Below are positions 34,016 to 46,400 of a DNA stretch of 64,000 bases, piece by piece (position 1 is the first letter of the stretch; each line of letters starts with the position of its first letter). Below the pieces are notes generated by a model. The model worked only from the letters and a program-made list of their open reading frames with translations, was not told the origin of the DNA and searched no databases. The position numbers were made by a program, and so were the translations under genes. The DNA comes from Pseudophaeomoniella oleicola. Its lineage: Eukaryota > Ascomycota > Eurotiomycetes > Phaeomoniellales > Phaeomoniellaceae. Location of the stretch: contig QWDQ01000019.1 of assembly GCA_003868215.1 (NCBI GenBank), forward strand, positions 344,011 to 408,010, in the 5' to 3' direction.

Positions 34016-34361
34016 TCCCTTTCGGTGGAGGATGGGATTTGAATTAAAATATGAATGCTATTGAGAAGATAATGCATAATGGCGAATGACGACGGGGATT
34101 CACCACCCACCACTGGGACAATTCTCAAAGTAATGTGAATAAAGGCAAGCCTTTTTTTCTCTCTTTGATTTGATATGCACCTACTAAGGACCTAGCTATC
34201 GAAAGCATACCTACTACATAGTAGAACCCCCCCCCAAAAAAGAGAGAAAACTCCATACGCTATGCTACCAAAAGCCATACCCGTCCACTAGGTTAAAAAA
34301 TAAAATGTACAATACTAGAAACAGTATCCTGAAAAAGGAGGGCGGCGGAGTGTTGGGGGTA
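34016..34361. other. Convergent 3' spacer
   Basis: 346 bp between the stops of RRP4 and the SKT5-like gene, with short A and C homopolymers near 34225-34240. No gene. Confidence 0.55.
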
Positions 34362-36973
34362 TCACATAACAATCTATTACCAAAAAAAAAAAAAAAAAGA
34401 GCAAAATTAGTTCATTGAAAGGCCTTTTCCATTAACGAAAAAAGGGGGTGTGGGTAGATAGGGTAGGAGGGACGGGAAAAAAACTTACACAATCGCTATT
34501 CTTCTGTGCTGGTACGCCCATCTCTTCGAATGTTTTGGGTCCTTTTTTGGGCGGCGGCTGCTGCGGTCTGCTGCTACCAGATGGTTGAGGCTGCGGAGCC
34601 GGTCGTGGTGGTACACTTTGTTGTTCCATCACTGGGCGTTGGGCGTTTGGACGGGCTCCGTAGCTGGGATCGGATGCGATGGGTCGAGAGCTTGTACGGG
34701 GTTGGGGAGGCCCGCCGCCGGCAGCATCAGTTGGGGATGAGAAGCCGTTGCGGAAGCCTTGGTGTTCACCGTTGGGTCCGAATCTTGGAGGTCGATCGGC
34801 ACCTGTTAGGTCTGGAGGAGCGGCGAAGCCGATATTCACCGGAGGTGGTGGCTGGCTCATAGGTGGTCTGCTCATTCCAGGAGGTGGCATACCCCGACCA
34901 AGCGGTGGTGGACGCTGATTTATCGGTGGTCTGTTCATACCCGCTGGGGGGAGCATGCCAGGTCCCGGACGACCGTTAATCCGTGGCCCTGGAGGTAGTC
35001 CCGGTCCCGGTCTACCAGGTCCAAATCCTGAACGACCATCTGGTGCACTGGTCTGTGGGCGTTGATATCCGACTGACCCTGGAGTCATAGGGGGTCGGTT
35101 TTGCATCGATGGCATTGGTCCTATTGTAGCTGCAGAGGTGGGACGCAGATTTGGGTTGATGCCAAACGCAGAAGTAGGACGAAAGCCATTGGGCGCAGGC
35201 GTGCTGGAGGAAGACCAGCCAGAGCTGGGTTTCGGACTGCCGTAGCCAGCCATTGAAGATCCCATTGAAGTTGGATCTGGCATGTTCATTGCCTGAACAG
35301 CGCCTTCATTCTGAGATCCATACTGCTGCCGGATTCTTGACAGTGCTATCCTTTCATGATCATTGCGCGACAACACTTGCGAATGTGTAATAGCGTTGAT
35401 TCGAGCTTTGGCGTCGGTATTTCCTTTACTGGCTGCCTTGTTATACCAGTCCATGGCGACATTCAGGTCTACGGGGACGTAGATGCCGACCTCATAAAAG
35501 TAGCCCATGGCAAATTCGGCCGTCACAAGACCACTCGATGCTGCCCTCTCCGCATATGTGAACGCCATCTCCTCGCTCTTTTTAAAAACGTTTTCATACC
35601 CCGATAGAAACCATTTACTGATGGCCATTTCTGCCTCAGGCTCACCTTGTCTTGCGGCTAGAGCATTGTAATGCAGGGATAAAACAGGGTCAAAGCTGCA
35701 GCCAAGGTCGCACATTTCGTAGGCTGAGCCCATTTTGACTTGGGCTTTTGCGAATCCCAAGTATGCTGCCTTTTCGATGTTCATGCGAGCACCAGCTATA
35801 TCAAGAGGCAGATATTGACTAGACACTTGCGCCTGCTCAAGCTGGTGAGCTTGCAAGAGTCCAAAAACATAGGCGCCCTGAGGTGCGTTTTCATCAGCGG
35901 TCTGTGCAGCAGTGTAAAGGTGCCTTATTGCCATATCAAAGTCCTGCCGTTGCCCATGTTGACCGAGGAGTGAAAGCATCCCTAGTCTGTAATGTGAAGC
36001 CGAATCACCAGCCTCTGCACCCTTTTGATAGTATTTGATGGCTTTCAAAGGCTCGTCGGAGTTTTCGAACTGCATGCCTATCCGATACTCTGCTCTTGCA
36101 TATCCTTCTGCAGCAGCCCGTGAATAGCAATGGAATGCCTCCTTCTTATCAACCCGATACCCATATTTACCAAACTCTAGCCATGTACCCATCACAAACT
36201 CTGCTCTCGGGTGATGCTGGTTGGCAAGGAATCGAATGATGTTGATGGCATCATCCTTCAAGCGCTTTTCGATCGTAGGCGTATGTGGTCGAAGTCCTTG
36301 CCGCCGTGAGACACGCTGCTCGTTCGTAATAGCCACATCGACATATATGAGAGCGTCCTGAGCCCATATCAACTGGTTCTCTGGATCGTTTGACGCAATG
36401 ACTTGTTCGCGCGCGGCTTCTAAATTTGCCTCTCGTTGTTCGTCTGTCGGAGGGACGTTCGGTGGATGCTCTCGAAGCCGTGGAAATTGGGAGAAGTTCG
36501 GGGACTCAGGCAGCGCATTCGTAACAGGATTTCTAAAGACCGATGGGTTGCGCATGGGCTGTTGCTGGTTCTGCTGTGGCATACCATAAGTTGGAGACAT
36601 AGGACTTGTCGTTTGCACATCTCGTTCCAGATGGGCGATATTCTGTTGCATGTTTTCCGGAACTTCGGGCATTATTCTGTTGTAAGGTCAGACGAAGTCG
36701 CGGAAGCACTGTCCACGTAACGCACCTTTGAGGTGCTGGTGACACTAATTCGGGCATGTAATAGTCATCTCTACCTCCTGGGTAGAAGGTAGCAGCAACA
36801 CGTGGATCATATGAATTATCATAACCACGGGCGTGGTTGTTGTAGCCAGTTTGTCCGTCAAACTCGTAAGCAACGCTGTGCCCACTGTTGTGCCCATTGG
36901 TGTAGCCGTCATGGTATCCGCCATGGTTGTAATCTTGCTGGTGATAATTGTCGTATCCGCCGTAGCCTGCCAT
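34362..36973 (-). CDS. Chitin synthase activator, SKT5/CHS4-like Sel1 protein
   Basis: Three exons: 36973-36726, 36676-34489 and 34373-34362 (815 aa). The Gly/Tyr/His-rich N-terminus starts MAGYGGYDNYHQQ. A 49-nt intron follows. About 238-515 is a chain of Sel1 repeats (AEFVMGTWLEFG, AEYRIGMQFE, SHYRLGMLSLLGQ, AEFAMGYFYEVG) of the SKT5/CHS4/CSR family, which binds and activates chitin synthase. The next 270 residues are Pro/Gly/Arg-rich and disordered. After a 115-nt intron with a long T-run, the 12-nt last exon adds I-V-M-stop to the preceding Cys, giving a terminal CaaX box CIVM. This matches the farnesylated tail known in the family and supports the model. Without splicing, an unrelated 18-residue tail ends at 34432. 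The partner could be any chitin synthase, not necessarily the one at 956-4096. Confidence 0.92.
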
Positions 36974-37814
36974 GTTGACTGCTTCTATAGGGAGCCTCTC
37001 CTTCAGTGCCGCCGCCAGATTCAAGCTGCCGCGCAAGTCACCTGAGAGTGCTCGAATCTGTATCCTATGGCATGCGCCGTACAACAGCTGATGGATGCTG
37101 TCTCAAAGCTGGCGCAACAGTCTCGGAAGTGGAGGGCGAGACATTTCGAAAACATGTCAAGAGCTCTCAGAAGTCATTACGTTCGTGATAGACCAGTGAA
37201 AGGACTGACGTGCCCCTGAAGGGACGATCTGAGGGGTCATCCTAAATCGGAAATTTATTGATGCCAAAATGGTTTCCCCGAAGCGAGACATGATGATCTT
37301 CTACTCTAAGTTTACCTAAACTCCTCGCGTCGCTCTTCCAGAAGCGGGTATAGCCCCTTATCACTGAGGTAGTGAGTGCTCTTCATTGCTCTTCAGGAGC
37401 GTCGTCATGGATCCCTTAGGTACATATACGTACGACCTAGGTTCTAAAATAGGTACTTTGTGATATGAACAGTGTAAAGTGAGAAAAGAGATAGCTATTC
37501 AGTAGAGACGAGTATGAGGTTAATATAACATGAATATATTTGAAGATAGATGCCCTAGTACCTGTCAGTAATAATTAATTCCATGGATTATATTATAAGT
37601 GTAGTTGCTCACGAAACATCTATGGAAACAAATCCTCTGTCGGTCTTGACGGGCCATTCTCTCTTAACACAACTCTTCATTACCTCTAGATGAATATTGC
37701 CATAGCGAGACCCTCATATTTATATATGAACGACTGTAGCCGGGTATCGAAACCTCGCTATGCGCGAAGTTTCAAGAATCTTCAGTCGCGTCTTTTGGCT
37801 GCCCGGGAGTAAAG
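36974..37814. other. Divergent promoter region, no gene seen
   Basis: 841 bp between the divergent starts of the chitin synthase activator and CHL1. CCTAGG/TACGTA motif copies lie near 37415-37435. Nothing else is recognised. Confidence 0.5.
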
Positions 37815-40609
37815 ATGCAGGCCACCACGGTGATGAAGCCCAGCCATTCAGACTTCTGTCATCCATATGAACCCTACACTATACAACTTGAGTTCATGGA
37901 AGCTTTATATGAATGTATCGAAAGGAGGCAGATTGGTATATTCGAATCTCCAACTGGTGAGTACGGGAAATGAAGACCTACTCGGCACTGACAGAGATCG
38001 AGGTACCGGCAAATCCCTCAGTCTCATCTGCGGGTCTTTGACTTGGCTTCGTGATAATGGACGCCGAAAGTTCAATGACGATCTCAGAGCGGACATAGAA
38101 GATCCAGATGATCCACCATGGATGATCGAAGCTGCAGCTGCTGAACGAAGGAGACAGTTACTGCAGTCAAGACAAGAGCTCGAGTCTCAATTGGCTGCAA
38201 TTCGTTCGAAAGAGGACCAACTGCAGAGAACCCAAAGCTCGCGGGTGCAACCTAGAAAGCGTCAGGTAGGAGATGATGTGTGTCGTGATAAGCTGCCACG
38301 AGCTGATACCCGGGTAGAGAGTAGGTGATCTAAAATCCACTGCTGGTGAGGAGGAGTTCATGCTCGCCGATTATGAGAGCGATGACGAGGATCGCAACTG
38401 CGCTGCAGTGCCGGGTAGTGATGGGTTGTCAGCAGCCACCGCCCTGCTACTTGGAAAACTTCAGGGGCCGACGTCAGGTAGGACTGAAGGAGAAGCACCG
38501 GTTGAAACACGTATTTTCTATTGCTCTCGGACACATTCACAACTTACACAGTTTGTTCACGAGCTCCGCCGAGTTAAGCCGCCTAATGTCCTTGAGGATG
38601 AAGATGGTCTTACGGAACCGATCAAGCACATATCCCTGGGCTCTCGTAACAACCTATGTGTTAATCAAAAGGTAGCTTCGCTCAAGAGCACCGCGCTGAT
38701 CAATGAACGATGCCGCGAACTGCAAAAGCCTGGCAAGTCGACAGAAGACAAATGCAAATATCTTCCCGCTAGAGATGAAACTATGCGTTGGACTGGGTTT
38801 AGAGACCATGCGCTGGCTAGGATACGAGACATTGAAGACCTTGCAGAAGTAGGACGAAGATTAGAGGTGTGCCCTTACTACGCATCTAGGATATCTGTAC
38901 CATCAAGCGAGGTGAGTTTGCCTCGATCAAGGCCTGCTCTCGCTCACGTTATGTACAGATCATCACATTGCCATACCCGCTGCTTCTACAAAAGTCCGCT
39001 AGGGAGACCCTCAAGCTGGTATTGAAGGATCAGGTCATCATCATCGATGAGGCACACAATCTCATGGATGCCATAGCAAACGCAAATTCGGCTGCGGTGT
39101 ATTTGGATCAGCTGGATCGATCGATCGCACAATTGACGAACTATGCCCAAGCCTTCAAGAACCGTTTGAAGGGAAAAAACAGGGCTTATGTCACGCAAAT
39201 CCTGAGACTACTTCACTCCGTTGTGAGTTGTGTGAAGAAGAAACTCGTATCCCAAGTCAAAGGGGAGCACATTGTTTCTGGCAACGATCTAATGTCGGGA
39301 AAGGGAGTGGACCAAATCAACCCGCACAAGCTATCGGTATATCTACAGGAGAGTAAGTTGGCCTTGAAAGTAGAGGGCTTTGCGCGGAGCCGCAAAGAGA
39401 AGGAAGGGAGGGACCGAGACACAGCAAGCATTGTGCGTTCCGATGATCTAACCACAGCGCAATCATTCTTGCTCTGCTTGATGAATCCATCTGCTGAAGG
39501 CATTTTCTACCTATCTGCTGATGATGGCAATCCTCGTCTGCGGTACGCACTACTCGATCCAAAACACCATTTCAGAGACATTGTTGAAGATGCCAGAGCG
39601 GTAATCTTAGCAGGCGGCACGATGTCTCCGGTAAGCAACCGAAACATCATTGCCTGGTTCTTCGCTGAGAAATGCTAGATGTCTGATTATGCCGATTACT
39701 TATTTCCATATGCCCCCAAAGAGCGGCTTGCAATGCATACCTTTGGTCATGTCATCCCGTCCAGTAACCTCATTGCACTCTCTCTTGGCAGAGGATCGGG
39801 AAACAGCGAGCTAGAATTCACTTTTGAAAAAAGAAAATCGACCACAATTGTAAGTAAAATTGTATCACAACATCTTGAATGTTCGCTCACATGTACAGAT
39901 GGATGAAGTAGGTGCTACTATTCTCGATATCTGCAGAAAAGTTCCAGATGGTGTCGTCGTCTTCTTCCCGTCTTACGAATATTTGAGATTGGTTACAGAG
40001 AGTTGGAAACGATCGGCTGGCGCAGACTCCAGTGTATTCCAACGCCTCTCGCAACGTAAACCAATGTTTTGGGAGACCAAAGACCAGGCAGCGTCTGGGG
40101 ACCTGTTCCAGAGGTATGCAGAATCTGTCGCAGGAGGCAACGGTGGCCTTCTTCTTTCCGTAGTAGGCGGCAAATTGTCTGAAGGAATCAACTTCTCAGA
40201 TGCGCTCGGCCGTGCTGTCATTATGGTTGGCCTGCCATTCCCCAATGCCCAAAGTGCTGAATGGAGAGCAAAGATAGAATATGTCGAAAAAGCTCAACGT
40301 GTCCGACTATCAGCTAATACAGCCCTTGCTGGAGCTGATTGCGAAATTCAAGCAAAGGCTGCCGGCCGGGAGTTTTATGAGAATGCTTGCATGCGGGCCG
40401 TCAATCAATGCATCGGCAGGGCTATTCGCCACCGCAATGACTATGCTGCTATCATTCTCATGGATCGCCGATACAGAATGCCACGAATTCAGGATAAATT
40501 ACCAGCCTGGATTCGGCAGACCATGACGCAAGACCAAGATCACTGGCCCTTCAAGACTGTTACCCAGGCTCTGCAGACTTTTTTTGAAGCAAAAACAAAG
40601 GGGATGTAG
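37815..40609 (+). CDS. CHL1: ATP-dependent DNA helicase CHL1 (DDX11 family)
   Basis: Six exons: 37815-37956, 38003-38265, 38318-38911, 38959-39630, 39679-39849 and 39899-40609 (850 aa). The introns are 46-52 nt. Nuclear 5'-3' superfamily 2 helicase of the XPD/FANCJ group, acting in sister-chromatid cohesion. The Q-like motif [15 protein letters not shown] is near residue 14. Walker A is ESPTGTGKS (44-52, split by intron 1). Fe-S cluster cysteines are in LCVNQKV, RCRELQ, KCKYLP and VCPYYASR. Walker B is VIIIDEAHN. Motif III-like AGGTMSP is cut by intron 4. Motif V/VI regions are [11 protein letters not shown] and [14 protein letters not shown]. The family-specific [16 protein letters not shown] spans the third splice junction. 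All key residues are present and the length is normal. Confidence 0.95.
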
Positions 40610-40960
40610 ACCCAGAGGTCACTAGAAGTTTTGCGTTTATATAGACCAAATGAAAAGTCGATACCTTTGCAACATGAGTACCTACCTTATGTTATTGTGC
40701 TGGACGTATGGGTTGTCCTTCATACATGTTATGTTCTGATCTCCAAGTAGCATAGTCCAGACAGGACAGCTGAGGCTTGGCATTTTTGGAGGCTGAAACT
40801 TACAACCAATCATCATCCAATTTGAAAGCTCGGCACACTTTCCTCAAACTTTTGGAGTTCTGATTTCTCACCCACAAAGATTTTGCGCATCTTGAACAAT
40901 TGACAACTTGACGACAACCAACCTCGACAACCTGCAACCCATCAGCATCACGACTTCAAG
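40610..40960. other. Intergenic, ribosomal protein promoter
   Basis: 351 bp between CHL1 and the L28 gene on the same strand. CA/TC-rich near the start codon. No other feature. Confidence 0.5.
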
Positions 40961-41125
40961 ATGCCTACCAGGTTGACAAAGACCAGAAAGCAGTACGTTA
41001 TATTCCTGCGCTTGAATACGATCGCGAGACCACTGTGCGCGGTCGATATTCTCTTTGGGAGATGAGGGCTAACGAACATTCCTTTTCACAGCCGCGGCCA
41101 CGTCTCAGCCGGTCATGGTCGTGTA

Positions 41126-41158
<33 letters not shown>

Positions 41159-41595
41159 ATGGCTGGTGGTCAACACCACCACAGAACCAACGTCGACAAG
41201 TACCATCCAGGTTACTTCGGTAAAGTTGGTATGAGATACTTCCACAAGACTACCAATCAATTCTGGAAGCCAACCATCAACTTGGATAAGGTGAGCCTTA
41301 CCCATTGTGCTTGCGCTTCTAGCGCCATGTCTCATGAGTTTCGTTTGCACCTGCAAAAACTTACGCTTGCCTGCAGCTTTGGTCGCTCGTCCCCGTCGAA
41401 ACCCGCGACGCCTACATCTCCGAGAAGAAGACCGACACCGCTCCAGTTCTCGATCTCCTTCCCCTCGGATACTCAAAAGTGCTAGGAAAGGGCAGAGTCC
41501 CAGAGATCCCAATTGTTGTACGAGCAAGATATTTCAGCAAGGAAGCCGAGAGGAAGATCAAGGAAGCCGGTGGTGTTGTTGAGTTGGTTGCTTAA
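40961..41595 (+). CDS. RPL28: 60S ribosomal protein L28 (uL15, L27a)
   Basis: Three exons: 40961-40992, 41092-41290 and 41377-41595 (149 aa). The first intron comes after only 32 nt of coding sequence, a pattern typical of fungal ribosomal protein genes. The protein begins [10 protein letters not shown], then [21 protein letters not shown] and [20 protein letters not shown], and ends GGVVELVA, all diagnostic of cytosolic uL15/L27a (yeast Rpl28). The intron lengths of 99 and 86 nt are longer than most here. No snoRNA-like boxes were seen in them. Confidence 0.97.
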
Positions 41596-41813
41596 ATGGA
41601 CGATTCACAGCGTTGATTACTTTGTTCTTCGAATCACGAAATAGGGCTTTCCATGGCTACTGAGGACTGGGCGCAAGATGAAGGTCCCAAAGGACAATAG
41701 TCCATGAGACCTTCAGCGAAATGACAAAAACTAAATCAAATACCCAAAAAGTCCACACTACGCGGTCGATCTGCGGCACACACACTCATCTCCGCCCATT
41801 GGGAGTTGAGTCC

Positions 41814-42863
41814 TCATATTCTGCTTTCTCGTGGGTGACTGCTCAATGAGCCTGTTCTGCTGACACTGTCACTTATGAACGCTACGGCTTCCTTTAACAT
41901 AACAGGCGTGAACTCATGGCCGACCCCATCGTAGACCCTGTCGTCAAGCACTACCTTTCCATTGGCTTGCCCTTCCTCAGAGCCGATGACCTTTTTCAAC
42001 CACTTGAGAAAATAATCGCCACAATGGTAAGGCACAAGCTTGTCTGCACCCCCGGATTGATTTAGTAGTCTCTTCCCGCCCAGCTTAGTAAATAGGGCTG
42101 TCCTCGCAGTTCTCTCCTCCTCAAAAGAAGGATGACCCATTGTTTGACCCTGCCCAAGGAAAAAGCCAGCGGGGTCATATTTCTTGACCGCGTCTACTAG
42201 ATCCGGTGGGAAGTCTTTGCTGCCAATGAAGTCCTTGCCAGGAGTTTCGCTGGACGTATACGATGACAACTTGGACAGTCGAGCCCGGTCGGTTATCAAA
42301 CGTAGATAGTCAGGGCATCCAATGACAACCACTCCCGTGTCGAAGCGCTCGTCATGTAACAAGACATGCCAGGTGGAATGCCCTCCTAGAGAGATGCCTA
42401 GCACCAAATTCTGAGTGATCTTGATCGGCTTGCCAGGAAATGCATACGAGGCGACATGATCCAACAGCAGCGACGTATCCAAAGCTGTTCCTCTATATAT
42501 CGAGTACATGTCTTGAGCGTGAGTCTCATTACCTTCCCTCCATGATTGGTTCGCCATGCTATTGACTTCCCGGCTTCCATGGTTTCTCTGATCAAATGAA
42601 ACAGCAATCAGACCTTTGGTACTAATATCGCCTCTTGTTTTATTCCAGTCTGCAATGGACAACGCAGCTACTGGTTTCATACAAGATTGAGTTTGCAACC
42701 TTGGGTGTAACAGCCATAGACAAGCCACTTCTGAACAGTCTTTTGGTAGTTCTTCGAGCCCAAAGATGTTGACAATAATTCCTGCAATGGTGCATGTCTT
42801 TGATGATGTCTCTGGATAAGATGTATGGGACCCCTCGGTAGGATCATTGGTCACAGCAGCCAT
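41814..42863 (-). CDS. Alpha/beta hydrolase of unknown substrate
   Basis: Single exon, 349 aa. Shows an alpha/beta hydrolase core: oxyanion region LWLLHPRLQ, SFDQRNHGSR, nucleophile elbow LGISLGGH with Ser158, acid in GGADKLVP and His in GVGHEFTP. No signal peptide or membrane span. The SFDQRNHGSR and GHPSFEEERTART blocks resemble a widespread fungal family of uncharacterised cytosolic hydrolases. I cannot name a substrate. It is convergent with RPL28 and divergent from PLD1. Confidence 0.82.
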   Translation of the reverse strand: MAAVTNDPTEGSHTSYPETSSKTCTIAGIIVNIFGLEELPKDCSEVACLWLLHPRLQTQSCMKPVAALSIADWNKTRGDISTKGLIAVSFDQRNHGSREVNSMANQSWREGNETHAQDMYSIYRGTALDTSLLLDHVASYAFPGKPIKITQNLVLGISLGGHSTWHVLLHDERFDTGVVVIGCPDYLRLITDRARLSKLSSYTSSETPGKDFIGSKDFPPDLVDAVKKYDPAGFFLGQGQTMGHPSFEEERTARTALFTKLGGKRLLNQSGGADKLVPYHCGDYFLKWLKKVIGSEEGQANGKVVLDDRVYDGVGHEFTPVMLKEAVAFISDSVSRTGSLSSHPRESRI

Positions 42864-43449
42864 TGGCGAGCGTATGACTGTACGGTGAATGTATGTTTAT
42901 TCAGAACATAGATACCGCGAAGTGATATCTCGTACGGAGTAGATACTTCTTGGTAGTTGATCTGGACGACGATTTGTCATCGAGTCCTTCATTTGGAGTA
43001 AACACGTTAGGTATTAAGCGACTGTATGGGGCACTCTAATCTTAAGTTCCGCCGGCAAATCGTTAACGCGAGTTTAACGAGAATCCACGGCCTTCGGGTC
43101 CATTACAGGCCCCTGACTCGTTGATGTATAGGCATATGGGCTTCATGCCTGCTCGCTGCATGTATCAATAATATCCTTAGACGATTTGTCGGTGACGTCT
43201 CACGACTTCCGACTTCGAGAGAGACTGCGACTTGCAATTGACATTCGCTTCCGAACCTCGCGACTTCTATCTGATATCAACAACGACTTCGGAGCTCGAT
43301 ACACCTGTGCACTCATTCAGCAGGGTGTTCTGTCTTCTGCGGCAGTCAAACACAGACACTTGTCAAGCCAGCACGTCTATCACGTCTTCCTCATGCAGCT
43401 CTGATTTCTCGGGCAGGTTATTGAGGAGTCACCTGTTGGTGCTCTCACA
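42864..43449. other. Divergent promoter region
   Basis: 586 bp between the alpha/beta hydrolase and PLD1 starts. No gene or RNA is recognised. Confidence 0.5.
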
Positions 43450-46400
43450 ATGGCGGCCGCGTCAAATGTAAGATCAGAGGCATCCTCGACTACACAGCCG
43501 GCGTACCTCAATGGCATACTTGAAGAGGAGCAGAAAGAATACCCTTTCCCATTGGCTGTAGATGGCGATGAGAACGCAAACAAGGGGTCAGCAGCAGTGC
43601 TCCCAAATGGCACCGATGCAGCAAGCAACGCTGCGCCAGCGACAGCATCGTTGGGGCAGTCTACGACCTTGTCGGATCGCGCGCTGCGCTCCGAGACACA
43701 GAGTGCAGAGAGCACCCCGAAGCTATCTCTAAGCCACCTAAAGCCTACGATCAACAAGAAGCCAGCCTCTTTGGCATCGAGCAGTGGTGCAATCCGCCCA
43801 GTATTGGAAGAATTCTCTCAATCGGGAGGTGAAAGATCTCCGAGATTGTTGAATGAGACATCAACGCCGCCGGATAGAAGGAGTGTCCAGTTCAGCAGAG
43901 ATACCGTAGATAATGAACCGGCTGATGGAGCCTCGAAAACAAGGCCAGCTCCTTTGAATCTAGAAGGGAACGAGGGACACGCCTCCCGTAAAAATTCGTC
44001 TCTATATTCTAAATTGAAAGCACTTGCAAGTTCGCCGTCCTTGACACATTCTCGGAGCCAGAGCGAAAACCTTGAGAACGATGTTGCTGATGAGACCACA
44101 ACGCCGCGTTCGCAGCGCAACGGATTTGCTTTTCCCATGACATTAGAAGAGGCTGATACGGAGGATGATGCTGACGCCGAAAGTGCAGGGGAAGAGAATG
44201 AGCGAGGTATCTCGAATAGGCCGCGAAGGAAAGGTCAAAGACGACGAGATCCGCTAGTAGCCACAACAGCGCCGTCATCACCTCGTAGTCCATTCCGCCC
44301 TGCTTTCCTTACCAGCCAATCATCAGCAGGTCTCCATGGTAGCTCAAACCGACCCCTTTTTTTGCCTAGGCGAGCCACGACCGACAGCTTATCCAGACAC
44401 AACAGGGAAGGAGTGTCCGAAGATGAGGGTAGAGCCCGGATGAAGTCAGAGAGGCCTTGGAGGAGGAGCGGCTGGACTCGAGGGCAAACAACTTCTGGGG
44501 ATAGAACCGAGAACGAGGGCGGAGCTACAGAAGACTATCGGCGTCCAAGTCAACTGCGCAGACTGACGGGGTTCGGTCCACCGACGGGAGAAAATGGCAC
44601 GCCCAACGCTTGGCGCCGACATCGAGCGGACCGAGGAACCAGCCTGAGTGCGCAGAAATGGCGTCAAATCAAAGCGCAGTTGAGATTAATGGGCCAGCGA
44701 CAGAGAAAGGAGAGGACCATCGATCATGAGAAGTCTACAGAGCTACTTGCGGAACTCATGGCCGGCAGCCCTGCAGTGCTCATGTTTGCTAGCATGTTCC
44801 AAAGAGATCCTAAAGGCCACAAGAAAATCCCGGTGCTACTGGAACAACTCAAAGTACGAGTTACTGATAGCGAGGTTGACAAGCACGGTGCGTCACAAAG
44901 TGCGAACTCAGGAGATCGACCTACGATCTTCCGCATAGAACTCGAATACGGTAACGGTGTGAACCGCATGCGTTGGGTGATAAAACGATCTGTCCTAGAC
45001 TTCTATGGGCTCCATGTAGGTTACAAGGGACATTTCGCAAAAGAGAGGTTGAGATTGCGCGCTACAGACGACAAACTACCTAAGTTTCCATATAGCGCGT
45101 TTCCCTATCTGAGGACGTGGTTCAAACTAGATCCGTTTGAGGACGAAGAAGAGGATGACGACGAGGAGGGACTTGGTCACGAAACGGAGGGTGGCAGTGG
45201 TACAGAGAGACCAGGAAACAAGAAAAGAAGAAAGTCCTCTCATGGCCTGATCCGCGGAAAGTCAAACTCGCAGACTGCGACAAACGGATCATTTATCGGT
45301 GCACTTGCCACTGCAGGTGGAGCAGCCGGAGCTGTGGGTTCGTCGTCTGTCAAAAGAGAGACCTACCCAGAACGACAGAGGAAGAAGATCGAGATCTACC
45401 TCCAGAAGATGATCAAGTTCATGCTCTTCAAACCGGATAGTAATAGGTTATGTAGGTTCCTTGAAATATCTGCACTTGGAATGCGATTGGCAGCCGAGGG
45501 CACGTACCATGGTAAGGAAGGGAACATGGTTATACGAGCTGGAAAAGGAGTAGATTTCCGGAAAGTGCTTACTCCAGCGGACTTTTCGAAGAGACATTCG
45601 CCGAAATGGTTCCTTGTCCGTCACAGCTATGTGGTTTGTGTGGATTCACCAGAGGAGATGCATATCTACGATGTGTTCCTATTTGACTCAGACTTCACAA
45701 TCCAGTCGAAGAAACCAAAAATGAGGCACCAGAGCCCGAAGGAAATAGCGAAGACTACCCAAACCGCATTGAAGGCCAAGCACCATCGGTTGAAACTGCA
45801 GAACTCCGAAAGGACCATGAAGCTTCTGGCAAAAAACGAGAAGCTGCTGCACCAGTTCGAAGTATCAATCCGTCAGATGGTTGAGCAATCCCAGTGGACA
45901 AGGGAGAACAGATTCAAAAGCTTCGCTCCCGTCCGAACCAATTGTTTCGCTCAATGGTTGGTCGACGGCCGTGACCACATGTGGGTCGTTTCTCGTGCTA
46001 TCAACCAGGCAAAGGATGTGATCTATATTCACGATTGGTGGCTCAGTCCAGAACTCTACATGCGGCGGCCCCCCGCTATAAGTCAGAAATGGAGGCTTGA
46101 CCGCCTGTTGAAGAGGAAAGCAGAGGAAGGAGTTAAGATCTTCGTGATCATGTACCGGAACATTGAATCTGCAATTCCAATTGACTCCGGGTATACCAAG
46201 TTTTCTCTGCTGGATCTTCATCCCAACGTCTTCGTGCAGAGGTCACCCAACCAGATTCGTCAGAATACTTTCTTCTGGGCTCATCACGAGAAACTGTGCC
46301 TTATCGATCACACTGTGGCCTTTGTTGGTGGCATTGACCTTTGCTTCGGTCGTTGGGATACTCCCCAACATTCCGTGGTGGATGACAAAGCAACTGGATT

